Shown piece by piece: positions 9,620 to 21,600 of a stretch of 60,000 bases of DNA. Both the position numbers and the translations under genes were made by a program. The DNA is from Bugula neritina (lineage: Eukaryota; Bryozoa; Gymnolaemata; Cheilostomatida; Bugulidae). Positions within the stretch are counted from its first letter, which is position 1; each line of letters starts with the position of its first letter. The stretch lies in NCBI GenBank assembly GCA_964035545.1, contig OZ037768.1, positions 6,751,241-6,811,240 of the forward strand. The letters are read 5' to 3'. A model generated the notes under the pieces. The model ran no database searches. It was not told where the DNA came from and saw nothing but the letters and a program-made list of their open reading frames with translations.

Positions 9620-12600
9620 GTACGTATTCACCATCTGTCAGTGTTTGTAGCTTGTTGGTTAGAAACTTTATTTATAAGTAAAGATTTTATATATGATCCT
9701 CATGCAGATATTTCTAGGCATTATTATAAGAATTATTTTATTAATTTATAATTTTTTTGACAAAGTAAAAATTACTTTATGGTAGAATGGCTTATTAAAG
9801 TCAATAATTTGTTTAAATTACAGGCTTTTAAGACTTAAAAATGTTTTGTGTTATAAGAGAGCTTCAAACCTATGATCCAGCCTTTTTGTATATTGTGGTG
9901 GCTCGTGGAGCTACCAGCAACACAATACGCAAGGTTGCGTATTGACCCGGAACAATGTATTAGCCAATTAACTAAGCTGTTGGATAAGTAATAGTAGCCG
10001 CTTCGCGCTACTAGCTCAGTTGAGGATAGTGCTGTAAACTAAATAGACGTGCGTATCATTACTGTTGTACATTGGATTTTATTATGTATTCTTGTATTAA
10101 ATATAACGATATCTACTCGACTTAACTGGTGAAGTTTCTCTAGTGTTAAATAGACTCTCTTGGTGGCACATCAACCCTAAATCTGAAAATTATAACAGTG
10201 GTGGCAGCGGTGGGATAGTGTATATCAAAGATGGAGACTGAAAACGCTGGAATGCAACCACCCCCAGTAGAAGGTGAGCGTAGAAATGCTGTTAACCCTG
10301 TAAACTATGAAGGAGAAGAAGCTTATAGACATTACTTGAAAGCTCCCACCTTTACTGGGTCGGAAGATGTCGAACAATTCATACAAGAATTTAGAGAAGT
10401 AATGGAAGTTGCTCAATGGCCGCATAGAGTGGCCCTCATTCAGTTGCGGAGAGCAGTGACGGAGCAAGCCAAGCCGTACGGAGTGGGAACGGACGTAAAC
10501 GGCATACTGGCTGCGCTGCGGGCCCGTTTTGGCACCTCCGTCATAGACGCTAGGACCAAGCTGGAGAGATTGTGCCGCACCCCGCGGACCTCGCTGCAAG
10601 AACATGCCGCGACGGTGAAGAAGCTGGCGCAGATTGCATATAGCGATCTGCCAGCACAACACCAAGAGCGTTACACCTATGACGCCTTTGTCCAGTCCCT
10701 AAACGACCTGGGCCTAGACCATCACCTACGAGCTAAAGGGATAACCAGAATGGAGGATGCCCTGAAGGCTGGAGAAGCTTACCTGTTGGCTACCCAAATG
10801 CATCGAGCACAGCGGAACCCACCAGTAGTTGGAGTCAGCGCTGCTCGGGCTACGACAGGCTCCGAAGCCCTCCCGCTGGAAGCCGAAGTGGACCGTATGG
10901 TAGAGATGCTGGGACAATTGGTAACCATTCTGGCTGGTGCTGGCCCCGGTCAGGCCTTGCGGATGCCCCCAACACCTGTGGGGCAAGGCTGGAGTAGCGC
11001 TGATCAGGACCAGAGACAGGAAGGACGACCCCAATACCAGGGGGCGTTAAACTGTCACGGCCCGCGGACATTCTCCCTCCCCGCGGGCCGCAACTAAAGG
11101 AGTATGGTGGAACACGCCGTCGGCTGTCCGTACGGACGCGGCGGAACATTCTACCCGAGTGGCAGGTACCACGCAGGACTAGTAGGCCCGCACAACGGGC
11201 CAGTACCTTTTCCCTGCCACTCGCTAACCGGTTTCACCGGTTACCTCGGGAGGAGGAGCCCGCCACTGAAATGGAGCCAGAAGGCCCAGTGGAGAGGCCC
11301 AAACCCCGCCGGCACCAACCTCGCCGCCGGAAGCCCCGTAAACCACGGGTGAAACCCCCGCCGTCCTGTCAAACCAGGACAGCACATGCGGGGGGGGGTG
11401 AAAGTACAACCACATGGAGAGAGCTATTTCCTACCCGGAAAGGTGGCCGGCAACGCCGTCACTTTCCTGCTCGACTCCGGTTGTACTACCAACCTTCTCA
11501 GCCGTAGAGTCTTTGAGGCACTGCCCCGCCGGGACAGGGATAGAGTACGACCGTATACTGGAGAACATGGCACCCTGGCAGACGGGTCATGTATCCCCTT
11601 TTATGGTATTATCGAGCTCCCTGGGCGTGTCCGAGATCAGGCTGTACAGGAGACCTTTATCATAGGTCAACTGGAAGAAGATGCTATCCTCGGAATGCCC
11701 TTCTTGAAGCAGCACCAGTGCCGAATAGATTTCAGTAAGTCGGTGGTGCTGATGGGCGGGCGAGAACTCGCCTGTGTGGATAAGTTTGGGCGTCCCCTGG
11801 TGGGCGGTGTTCAGGTAGTTCGAAACTGCACCGTACCCGGACGCTCCAGAGCTACTATCCACTGCCGAGTGAACAGCAACCGGATAGCCAGGCTCGGGGT
11901 CGTTGAAAGCGCGCACGAAAAGATCCAACTCGCCAGTAGTTTAAACCGACTAACTGAGCGAGGGGAGGTCTTAGTGCAGTGCGTCAACCCCTTTACCGAG
12001 CCCATTGAGCTCCCAGCTGGGTCAATGCTGGGCCGGTTCCATTCCGTCCAGGAAGAGGACGTGGGCCCGTCGCTGGGTGACGCGACGGAGGCACCCCCTC
12101 GACACCCTATTCAGGGACGAGGGGCAGTCCCAACACATCTCCGGGAGTTATACGAAACAGCCAGTGGCGGCTGCGCGAGTAACAGAGAACGCCAAGCTAT
12201 GGCCAAGTTACTACGCGACTACGGTGATGTGTTCAGTAGCGGAGAGCATGACGTGGGACTGACTGGAATTGTCAGACACGAAATACCGCTGACTGCAGGG
12301 ACAGTCCCTGTCCGGCAACCCACGCGCAGGCTGGGGCCGGAGAAAGAGAAGGAGGTTAGCCGACAAGTACGGGATCTTCTGGACCGGGGACTGATAGAGC
12401 CCGCCCATAGTGCGTGGAGCTCGCCAGTCGTACTGGTCCGGAAGAAAGACGGCAGTTGGCGGTTCTGTGTGGACTACCGCAAACTCAATAGCGTAACCAT
12501 ACAGGACGCCTACCCTCTACCTCGTATTGACGAGTCATTGGACGCCCTAGCCGGCAGCAAGTACTTCAGTACGTTAGACTTGCTAAGCGGCTATTGGCAG

Positions 12601-15600
12601 GTTCCTCTGAGTCCCGACGCCCAAGAGAAAGCGGCGTTTATCACACGGGACGGTTTGTGGAAGTGGAAGGTGCTGCCCTTCGGGTTAACCTCCGCCCCAG
12701 CCACCTTCCAGAGGCTGATGGAACAAGTCCTTAGCGGACTCCATTGGAAGACACTGCTGGTCTACCTCGATGATGTCATCGTAATCTCTCCAGACTTCGA
12801 GACACATGTCAGTCGTCTGCAGGAGGTTTTCGAGAGACTCCGAGGTGCCGGTCTTAAGCTCAAACCTTCCAAGTGCGCTCTGTTGCAGCCGGAGGTCAAG
12901 TACCTGGGGCACGTTGTCGGTCGAAACGGCGTGGCAACGGATCCCGAAAAGGTACGGGCAGTAGAAGACTGGGTCACCCCCCAAGACTTGACCGGACTCC
13001 GGGCTTTCTTGGGGCTGGTAGGGTATTACAGGCAATACATGCCAGACTTTGCGGGCATAGCCCAGCCGTTAAACCGGCTTACCGCAAAGGGAGTGACGTG
13101 GCAGTGGACTCCAGTCGAACAAGAAGCGTTCGACCGCCTCAAGGGCTGCCTCCTAACGGCGCCCATCTTGGCCTACCCAGACCCCACTCTGGAGTACATC
13201 CTAGACACGGACGCCAGTGACCAGAATGTTGGCGCTGTGCTGTCACAAGTGCAGGAAGGCCGAGAAGTAGTAGTAGCCTACTACAGCAAATCTCTCTCTC
13301 CCGCTGAACGAAATTACTGCACTACCCGCAAGGAGCTGCTGGCAGTAATCAAGTCAGTGAAGCACTTCAGACCATACCTATATGGCAGGAAGTTCCGGCT
13401 GCGTACGGATCATGCCTCGCTGATCTGGTTGTGCAGGAGAGCAGAGCCCTCCAGTCAGGTCGCCCGGTGGCTCGAAATCCTAGCTGAATTCTCGTACCGG
13501 ATCGAACACCGACCGGGCAAGAGACACAGCAATGCGGATGGGTTGAGTCGCCGACCTGACGGAGGTTGCAAACAGTGTCTCAACATCGAGAGGAGGGATG
13601 GAGGTCCCCCACGATGCGAGTTGGAGACGCTGGCTCATCACGGAGCACCGTTTGACTGGGATCAAGGTCAACTCAGGCAAAGAGTTGATGAGTCCCCGGA
13701 GGATGTACAAAACCTCCGCGCCAACCCTGTACTGGCCGGTAATGTTCGAGAGCTGAAGAAGCTCTAAGAGGAGCTGCCTGGAGTCGTGGCAGACATCTAC
13801 CGGGCCAAAAGGGAAGGGCGACGACCCAGCGAGGAACGCATACGACAGGGATGCGCCGAGTTCCGGCTATACTGTCAGCGTTGGGACTCGCTGCGGATCG
13901 GGCAGGATGGGTTGCTAACCATCTCTCTAGCTGCCAGCGGCAGACACCCGGAAAGGAAGAGGGTAGTCTGCCCCACAGCCATCCGCCGTGAGTTGATTTG
14001 GGATACTCACAAGCAGGCCCACGCAGGGGTCAAGCGAGTGATATCCAAATTACGACTCCGGTGGTATTGGCCGCAGATGGAGCGTGACGTCCGGCTCAGA
14101 GTCAAACAGTGTGAGATCTGCCAGGCCAGTAAGCATAGCCGCCCCCCTGGTGAAGCAGGACGGCGGAGGCTATATGCTGGTAGGCCCTGGCAAGTAGTCG
14201 CTGTAGACCTGGTCGGACCCATGCCCCTGACCCCCAGAGGCAATAATTGGATCCTAGTACTAACCGACCACTTTACTAGGTGGGCGGATGCTCTGGCTAT
14301 CCCAGATGCATCAGCCCCAACAGTGGCCAGGGCACTAGACCAACATGTATTCTGTTATTTTGGGCTTCCCGAACAGATACACTCTGATCAAGGCGCTCAA
14401 TTCCAGTCTCAACTGATGAGCGACCTTTGCCACCTCTGGGGAGTAAATCAGAGCAGGACCACCCCCTACCACCCTCAAGGTAACGGGGTGGTGGAGCGCA
14501 ACAACCGGATGCTAGGTGATGCGCTCCGGAGTCTCCTCCTTGGACGAGGTCAAGAGGAATGGGATACGGTGTTGCCGCAAGTCATGCGTGCATACCGTAG
14601 CACCCCACACACCAGTACTGGTGAGACCCCAAACCTCTTGATGCTCGGGAGAGAGACTCGTGTCCCTGACCATCTCACCTATCACGTTCCAGAGCAGGAT
14701 AACTCAGTCCACGAGTATGCCAGTGAACTAGTGGAACGGATGAAGGCCGCACACGAGATACTGCGTCAACAGCAGTGGAAGGTGCGGCACGAAGATTCCG
14801 ATGAACCACCCCTCTATCAAAGAGGAGATAAGGTGTGGATGGTCAATTACCGTAGGCGCCGCGGACAGGCTGATAAGCTGAAGCCTAAGTTCGTAGGCCC
14901 CTACGTGGTCGTCGAGGCTATGCCCAATCATACGTACAAGATTGAGCGCTCAGGACAGGTGTCTATCCAGAATGAGTCTCGCTTGAAACCGTATTGGGCT
15001 AGCCCTGACGGAGTGGGAGAAGCCCCCCCGTTGTTAGAGCCCAGGAGGCAGACAACGACGCGCGGGCGACGGCGGCATGGACCTGAATACGAAGTGGTCA
15101 TACCGCGGGAGGAAAACTTGGTGAGAGAGGAGCGGCAGCTTTTGTCAACAGAAGCGTGTCCGCCACCGCCAAGTCTAATTCCATCACTTCCAGAAACCGA
15201 GCCGGCTCCGGAAGTGCAAACCCCCACGGAGGGAGGGGCTCCATCCGGAGAACAAGAAGAGGTGACCACTAACGGTGAAGTAGAGACGCCATTTGAGGCC
15301 CCTACTAACGAACCGGCAAGCGTGTCACCCCCCTTAGAAAGGGGACAGCGTACGAGGAAACCCCCACCGTATTTGAAAGACTTCATATGTGACTGCATCA
15401 GAAGCGGCGCATATGAAAGTCTAGGGGAAAACCGTACGATAAAATGTTGGAGTTGTGAACCCCACGCAAATATCAACTTTTGCGAGGGCGGAATAGTGGG
15501 AGGAATTAATGCGCGCAAAGCAAATAGTTCCGACCTCGTGCCTCAGAAACGATGCTCAGCCTTTTCTTATGCTGACATCGCCAAAGGCAGACGTATCCCA

Positions 15601-18600
15601 CAACCAGCTCCAACCTTACCAAGAACGTTGAGTATGGACATTAATACCGAGTTCCCAGGTAAGCCAGTATAAGTCTTGTATTCCTATTCATGGAAACGGG
15701 CTCGATGCCAGTAAATTCTGAACTAATTCAGCAGATTGAATCAGAATTACTGGGAACCACGTTTCATGTGAATGACGATGAAGACACTGTAATGGCCGAC
15801 GGTCTATTAGACCTGGAGCTAGACACTGTTCTTGGTCAGTCCACACATGATGCATCAGTTCCTCGAGTGCATTCCAAAAGCTGTGACTCTCAGGCTAGCA
15901 ACGGTCGACAGTCACTAGAATTATGTTGTAAAGATCCACCGCGATCTAACAATAATTCTACTTTTGTAGACACACTCGCACCCGTCTCTACGGACATGCC
16001 TTCTCTAGAGATGGCATGGGACCCAGAGCCGGCCCCAACAACTCCTACCACCAGGCAACTACCACCCCAGTTGGAAGCAACCTCCAACTGGATTACCCCT
16101 GCCACAGAGAGGGAAATCAGGACCCATCAAGGAGGTGAGAGTAATCGTGAATGCAACCTCTGCCAGCAGCGATTCACAACCCACCGCAGACTAAAGGTGC
16201 ACTTGCCGCAGCACTACATCACCACTTTCTGCCCTTGCGGAGAATATAGCTATAACCGTGATTACCTACTGCGGCACCAACGTACTATGCAGTGCTATCA
16301 AGGACATGTCTATGAAGTAGACGAATCATCATATCCTGCCTTTCTCAACGCCATTAAACCACTCATCACTGACTCAGCTCGGCTATCTCGCCTGGAGCAA
16401 GGCTTCCCTTCCCCGCGACCCATCATCTCTGGAGCCACAGATAAACCTACACAGTCTGCTAACTCTCCACCTCACAGTCCTATACGCATGCCGCATACCT
16501 TTCCTCGTGTTGTACTACAGAGAGTAGACACAAATGCGTATACACTCCCTCCTCCTCTTCCATCCTCAGAGCGGAAACGACACAGGCAACCAACTTCCTC
16601 TCGCTCGTCCCCCTGGGCCCGTAACCTACGTGAGGTAGAAGCTAGGGCGCATGACTTGGAGCAAGAAGTCTACAGGCTGGCCCCACGAATACAGGCAGCC
16701 TCCAGTGAACTCAAATACTTACAGGAGTCGATTAAACGCATGAAGCGTGCGGCCCGCAATCAACTCGAGTCTACCTACCACTCCCTACTACTCATTCCCC
16801 TACCTCTCTGTGGCATTCCCTACCGTAATGGTGGCACGTACTCTACATGTAGATAGGACCTTCTCTTGCTTATTACTTAGTGCACGATATATATATCTGT
16901 ATATTTTTTACCAGTTGTTGTTTTTTTTATATACTTTTATGCTGTTCTCTTACCCCCCAACGAAGTATACGTTTTTTTATGTGAATCTTATTTTATCAGA
17001 AAGTGGGCTTTCTGCTGGAGGGGGCAGTGTGGTGGCTCGTGGAGCTACCAGCAACACAATACGCAAGGTTGCGTATTGACCCGGAACAATGTATTAGCCA
17101 ATTAACTAAGCTGTTGGATAAGTAATAGTAGCCGCTTCGCGCTACTAGCTCAGTTGAGGATAGTGCTGTAAACTAAATAGACGTGCGTATCATTACTGTT
17201 GTACATTGGATTTTATTATGTATTCTTGTATTAAATATAACGATATCTACTCGACTTAACTGGTGAAGTTTCTCTAGTGTTAAATAGACTCTCTTGGTGG
17301 CACATCAACCCTAAATCTGAAAATTATAACAATATTCTTACATTGAGTAAAACATCAAAGTTTTTATTCTAATTACTTGTTCGTGTTTATATTTGATTTT
17401 GGCTGTCACCAACAGTCCATGCGAGTTAACTTTCCTTACTTCATCATAAATCATTTACATGGTTTCATTGTTATTTTTCTAGTGGCTGCGTGATAGGTCC
17501 AACCTTTCACTTCAATGTGAACAAAATAAAGTTTGGTACCGTTTCATATGGCTTCCTCAACTCACTGCAATGCACACTCTCCAACACAGCCTTGGTTCCA
17601 ATGACATTCAATCTGCGTGTTCCGGGTGATGGACTTGCTGAAAGTTCTTCCGCCAGTGAAATGGAAAGCACTTTCAGTGAAGCTGGCTCTTTGATTCCCA
17701 AAGAATTTGAAATCACACCTTCAAGAGGTAGGCATCCATTAAAACATCTTTGTAAAATATTATTTATTATTTGCATTATAATCAATTGTTCATCAACACA
17801 TTTCTGTGTGTTAATAACATTATCATGATTGAGACCATCTGCAGGTTTACTATTTAACCTAAAGTGTTCTGTTTTTTAAAATTATATGATCTGATTGCTG
17901 CCTTTGAATTTTCACTCCAATCACTGAAACCATAGTTTTTATACTAAAATACTTATTTTCTATGCAATGTTCTTCATTTTTATACAGTTGGTGTTTGACA
18001 AATGTTAAGTAACTCATTTTAAAACAAATTATTAAATGGTCAATTTTTAATTTTTTAGCTTTGAATTTCACTATTTTTTTGTATATTTTTCTCCTTTAAA
18101 CGTTTGTTCAAATATGGTTTCCTAACAATATTTAGTTTTCATTTTGTCATTTTAGGCACCCTGATGCCACAGAGTGATATCAAAATTGAGATTGATTTTT
18201 GCTCAACTTCGTTGAAGAAGTACGACTCTTCTCTTGTGGTGGATGTGGAAGGTGTGGGAGAGGAGTGGCTTAGCATACCCATAGAAGCAAAGTATATAAA
18301 TTAACATTTTAAAAGTCAATATTCTCAAATTTGTTATTGCTGTGGTAAATTAAGAAAGCGAAGCAAATTGCACAACATAAATAAACAATAAGTATACTTA
18401 TAATAGTTTATTTTTCGTAATGATATTTCATTTGTATGTAGTTCTTTTAGGAAAACATTTTGTCTTCAAAATGGTTACTAGTTTATTCCTCAACTATAAC
18501 AGTTTCATGCATATAATAGCGGTTTTTTTATGCAGATGCATTGTGCCTTCTATCACTGTGATAAGCCCACTGCTAGACTATGGCAGATGCTTCCTTCGCT

Positions 18601-21600
18601 ATCCGTATGAAAGAAAGGTAGAGCTGAGGAATGAGTCATCACTTCCTGCTAGATACGAACTGCTGACTCAACAGGTGACACAACTCCCACTATGATAATG
18701 ACTCAACATGCTAGTAGTTCGGAATCTTATTATATAGAATTGAAGTAGTTCATACAAGCTAGTTGTTCATTAGGTTTTAGCTTAAAGTCTCTACAAGAAT
18801 TATGTTTAGAAATTTTATCACATGTCTATAAGTCTAAATGTGTGCCTGTATTTTATTAAAAATAATTATTGTAGATTCACTTTGGAAATTTTCTAATTTT
18901 TTGTAAGCTTGTTGAGTAACTATATTGTTTGAATGCTGAACAGGTTGATGACTGCTGCCCTATACTGTACTCAAGCAGCCAGAGAAAAGGAGTGATTGAG
19001 CCTCACTCTGTTAAAGAAGTGCCACTGTACATTGAGGCCCAAGGACTAGAGGAGCTGACAGTAACTGCTTACTTCATGATTGTTGGCAGTCAAGAATCTC
19101 CACTGGTATGTAACACACATGTACAAATAATCAATTCATTAATAATCATCAACTATAATGTTGATCCTTGATAAGTATTGCCGAGACGGAGTTGATGCTC
19201 TCACTTTTTGTTCTGCTCCTATCAGTATTTATTGTTACTTCACATTGCAGTCAACTTATTCAAAATTTAACTTTGATGAATTTAGAAATTGTAAAAAATA
19301 TTTTGACAACGGGACAAAAAACATATAACATTTTTATTATCCCTGTTTATGTAAGTTATAAAAAAATTTAAGGAAATAAGCTGTTAACGTTCATTTTCCA
19401 CATTTTTACACCAGCAATATATCTATTATTTCAGCCGGTACAGATCATGTGTAATGGCGAGGGTCCTGTAGTGCATGTGACACCTCTCAGCCTAGACTGG
19501 GGTCAGATACCCGTCCTTACTGATGTTGTGAGGGTCATCACTCTCTCCAATGAATCCCTAGTTCCTTCCAGGTTCACCGCACACATGGTAATTTATCATA
19601 TTGTTTTTAACAATCTAAAACAGTTGTTCATTTATGTACTTGTAATTTAGTTGTGGATTTAAATTGTCTATTTTTTGTGTGTATACTGCATATATTTCTA
19701 ATTTAAATCAACAAGTTATGTTTCAATGTGAATCTTCATTCACCACTCGCGGTGCTTGTTTTCTGTTAGGTTCGACCGAGTAGTGTTTGGAAGATTGAGC
19801 CTCAGCAAGGAGAAATACCTCCTGAAGAGTCATTTGAAATCTCGGTAACTGCCAATATAGATGACGTGGTTAGATTTCAAGACAAACTGCAAATTAACTT
19901 TCTTGAAAGTCAGTCGAGGACAATCCCTGTTGAGACATACGGATTTGGGACTACCATTGTCACATCTCCAAAGGTAATTTTGCTATCTGCAGTTCAGATT
20001 TTTATAAAGCAACTTGTAAGTTTGATATTTAATATATGTTAAATCTTTTTAAATTATTTGCCACCTCTTTGTGTTTGCAGTGCTTTATTTAAAATTTTCC
20101 CACATCAACAGTGATTCATATGTATGACATATGTACATAAATTCATTTTTAAACTAGTCAGATACTTTAATTACTTATATTTTGAAGGCTGCTTCAGCTT
20201 GCTAAATTGTAAAGGAGTGCTAAAACTTCACATTTGAATAATACATAATAAGCATAACAACGAATGAAAAAGTGAGAAAGGCTATTTTTTATTTTCCACT
20301 ATAACTTCTAAAGCTCAACTTAGAGCTTATAAAGTTGGTATCCTTTAACCACACCAGATTTCTTAGTTATAATTTAATGCTGAAAATATGTTTCAATATT
20401 TTAGATGGAGAGTTACATGAATCTTGGACCACACTTTAGCAACATTGAGTGTCAAAAGCAGTTTAAGATTACTAACTGTGGCCGGCGCATACAGCAGCTG
20501 GTTTGGAGCACCGATGGGTTTCCTCTGGTGAAGCCAAGAAGAGACCCACTCTATGACTCTAGAGATGTGAGATTCAAGGTAAAATATATTGTCAAAATTT
20601 TAGCAATTTGTATGTCAAGCTAATTCTTTTCTTACATAGTCAACGAAAATGTTCAATTCTTATAATGATTATTACAAACTTTTTTTATAGAATACTCCTT
20701 CAATGCCAGAATTTCGTCAGCCCGTGTTTAAATTGAGTCCCTCTCGTATGGAGCTGAAGCCCGGAGAGTCCATGTGGTTGACTCTGAAAGGAATCGTAAG
20801 AGAGCCACAAGAGGTGAAGGAGAGAATTCTCTGTCACTCTATCATAGGCAGACAGGGTGGGAAAGAACTCATCATGAAGTGTGACGTGTTTGTAGAATTC
20901 ATCTGTCCACTTCTGGAATTCTCCAACAAAGCTATGTTCTTCAGGTTTGACAAGGTGAGACGACTCAGCTGCGTCATAGTTCAGTTTTATATTTACTTAT
21001 GCAATATATTTTGTAAACTATTCATATTATAATTTTTATATATACAAGTCATAAGTTGCATGCATTTTACAAATAAATCACTAATGTCTTTGAATTTTAA
21101 ATTTTTATTCCAGCCCATCGAGTACCCCTCTCCCATGCTGACTCAGTTAAACCCTAAGGTTAAGGCAGCCACTATTTCTTGCACCCTTTCAATGTGTAGT
21201 GCTTTACTCCTTATAGCTATAGAATAGAATCAAAGCAAAAACTTTTAAAAACTTTTGACTTCTTGCTAGTTGCCTGAAAATATCTTTTCTCTTCTGGTTG
21301 TTGTCAGTGTTATTTCACTCTAAACTAAGATACTTTGTAATAGTGCAAATTGCTTACTTCTTCTAAATGGTAAAACACTCTATTATGATATGATTTTGCT
21401 TTCACCTCTCTTTAGTAACAGCTCATTGCCAGGTTAATAAGTTATTTAAAAGAGCTAGTAAACGTGACAGTTTACCATGACTGCAGATGCTAAATGAGTT
21501 TTAGTTTGCTGAAAGCAAAATCTATCAGCCTACTAATTACTAGATATGTAATACTTAGTTGTTAGAAACCTTGCTAAATACTTATGGCTATGTTTTATTA

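Larger units (their letters stand above)
9894..17331 (+). mobile_element. Full-length Ty3/Gypsy (Metaviridae-type) LTR retrotransposon in HYDIN intron 8
   Basis: A 7,438-bp element in the same orientation as HYDIN. It is bounded by 304-bp LTRs (TG...CA) and an ATAT target-site duplication (9890-9893 and 17332-17335). Order: LTR, tRNA-Leu primer-binding site, gag, protease-RT-RNase H, integrase with GPY/F domain, a third zinc-finger ORF, polypurine tract, LTR. The order with integrase after RNase H defines Ty3/Gypsy. The LTRs read identical, so insertion is recent. The interior is GC-rich compared with the AT-rich host introns. Removing it would leave an intron of about 420 bp, ordinary for this gene. 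No envelope-like ORF with signal peptide and membrane anchor was seen. Whether it is autonomous depends on the in-frame stop and the frame changes described separately. Confidence 0.97.

Noticed and set aside
11050-11100. Zinc knuckle at the end of Gag
   Set aside because: Only a remnant C-H and, in another frame, a G-H pair are visible. The CCHC pattern is not present in any frame.
10225-11149. Several minus-strand frames over gag
   Set aside because: Antisense shadows of the GC-rich gag coding sequence.
11104-11352. 82-codon frame between gag and pol in the gag frame
   Set aside because: Enclosed by two stops, no recognisable motif, and composed of hairpin sequence. The -1 frame is a better candidate.
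15690-16856. Envelope gene
   Set aside because: No signal peptide, cleavage site or membrane anchor. Zinc fingers and a coiled coil are seen instead.
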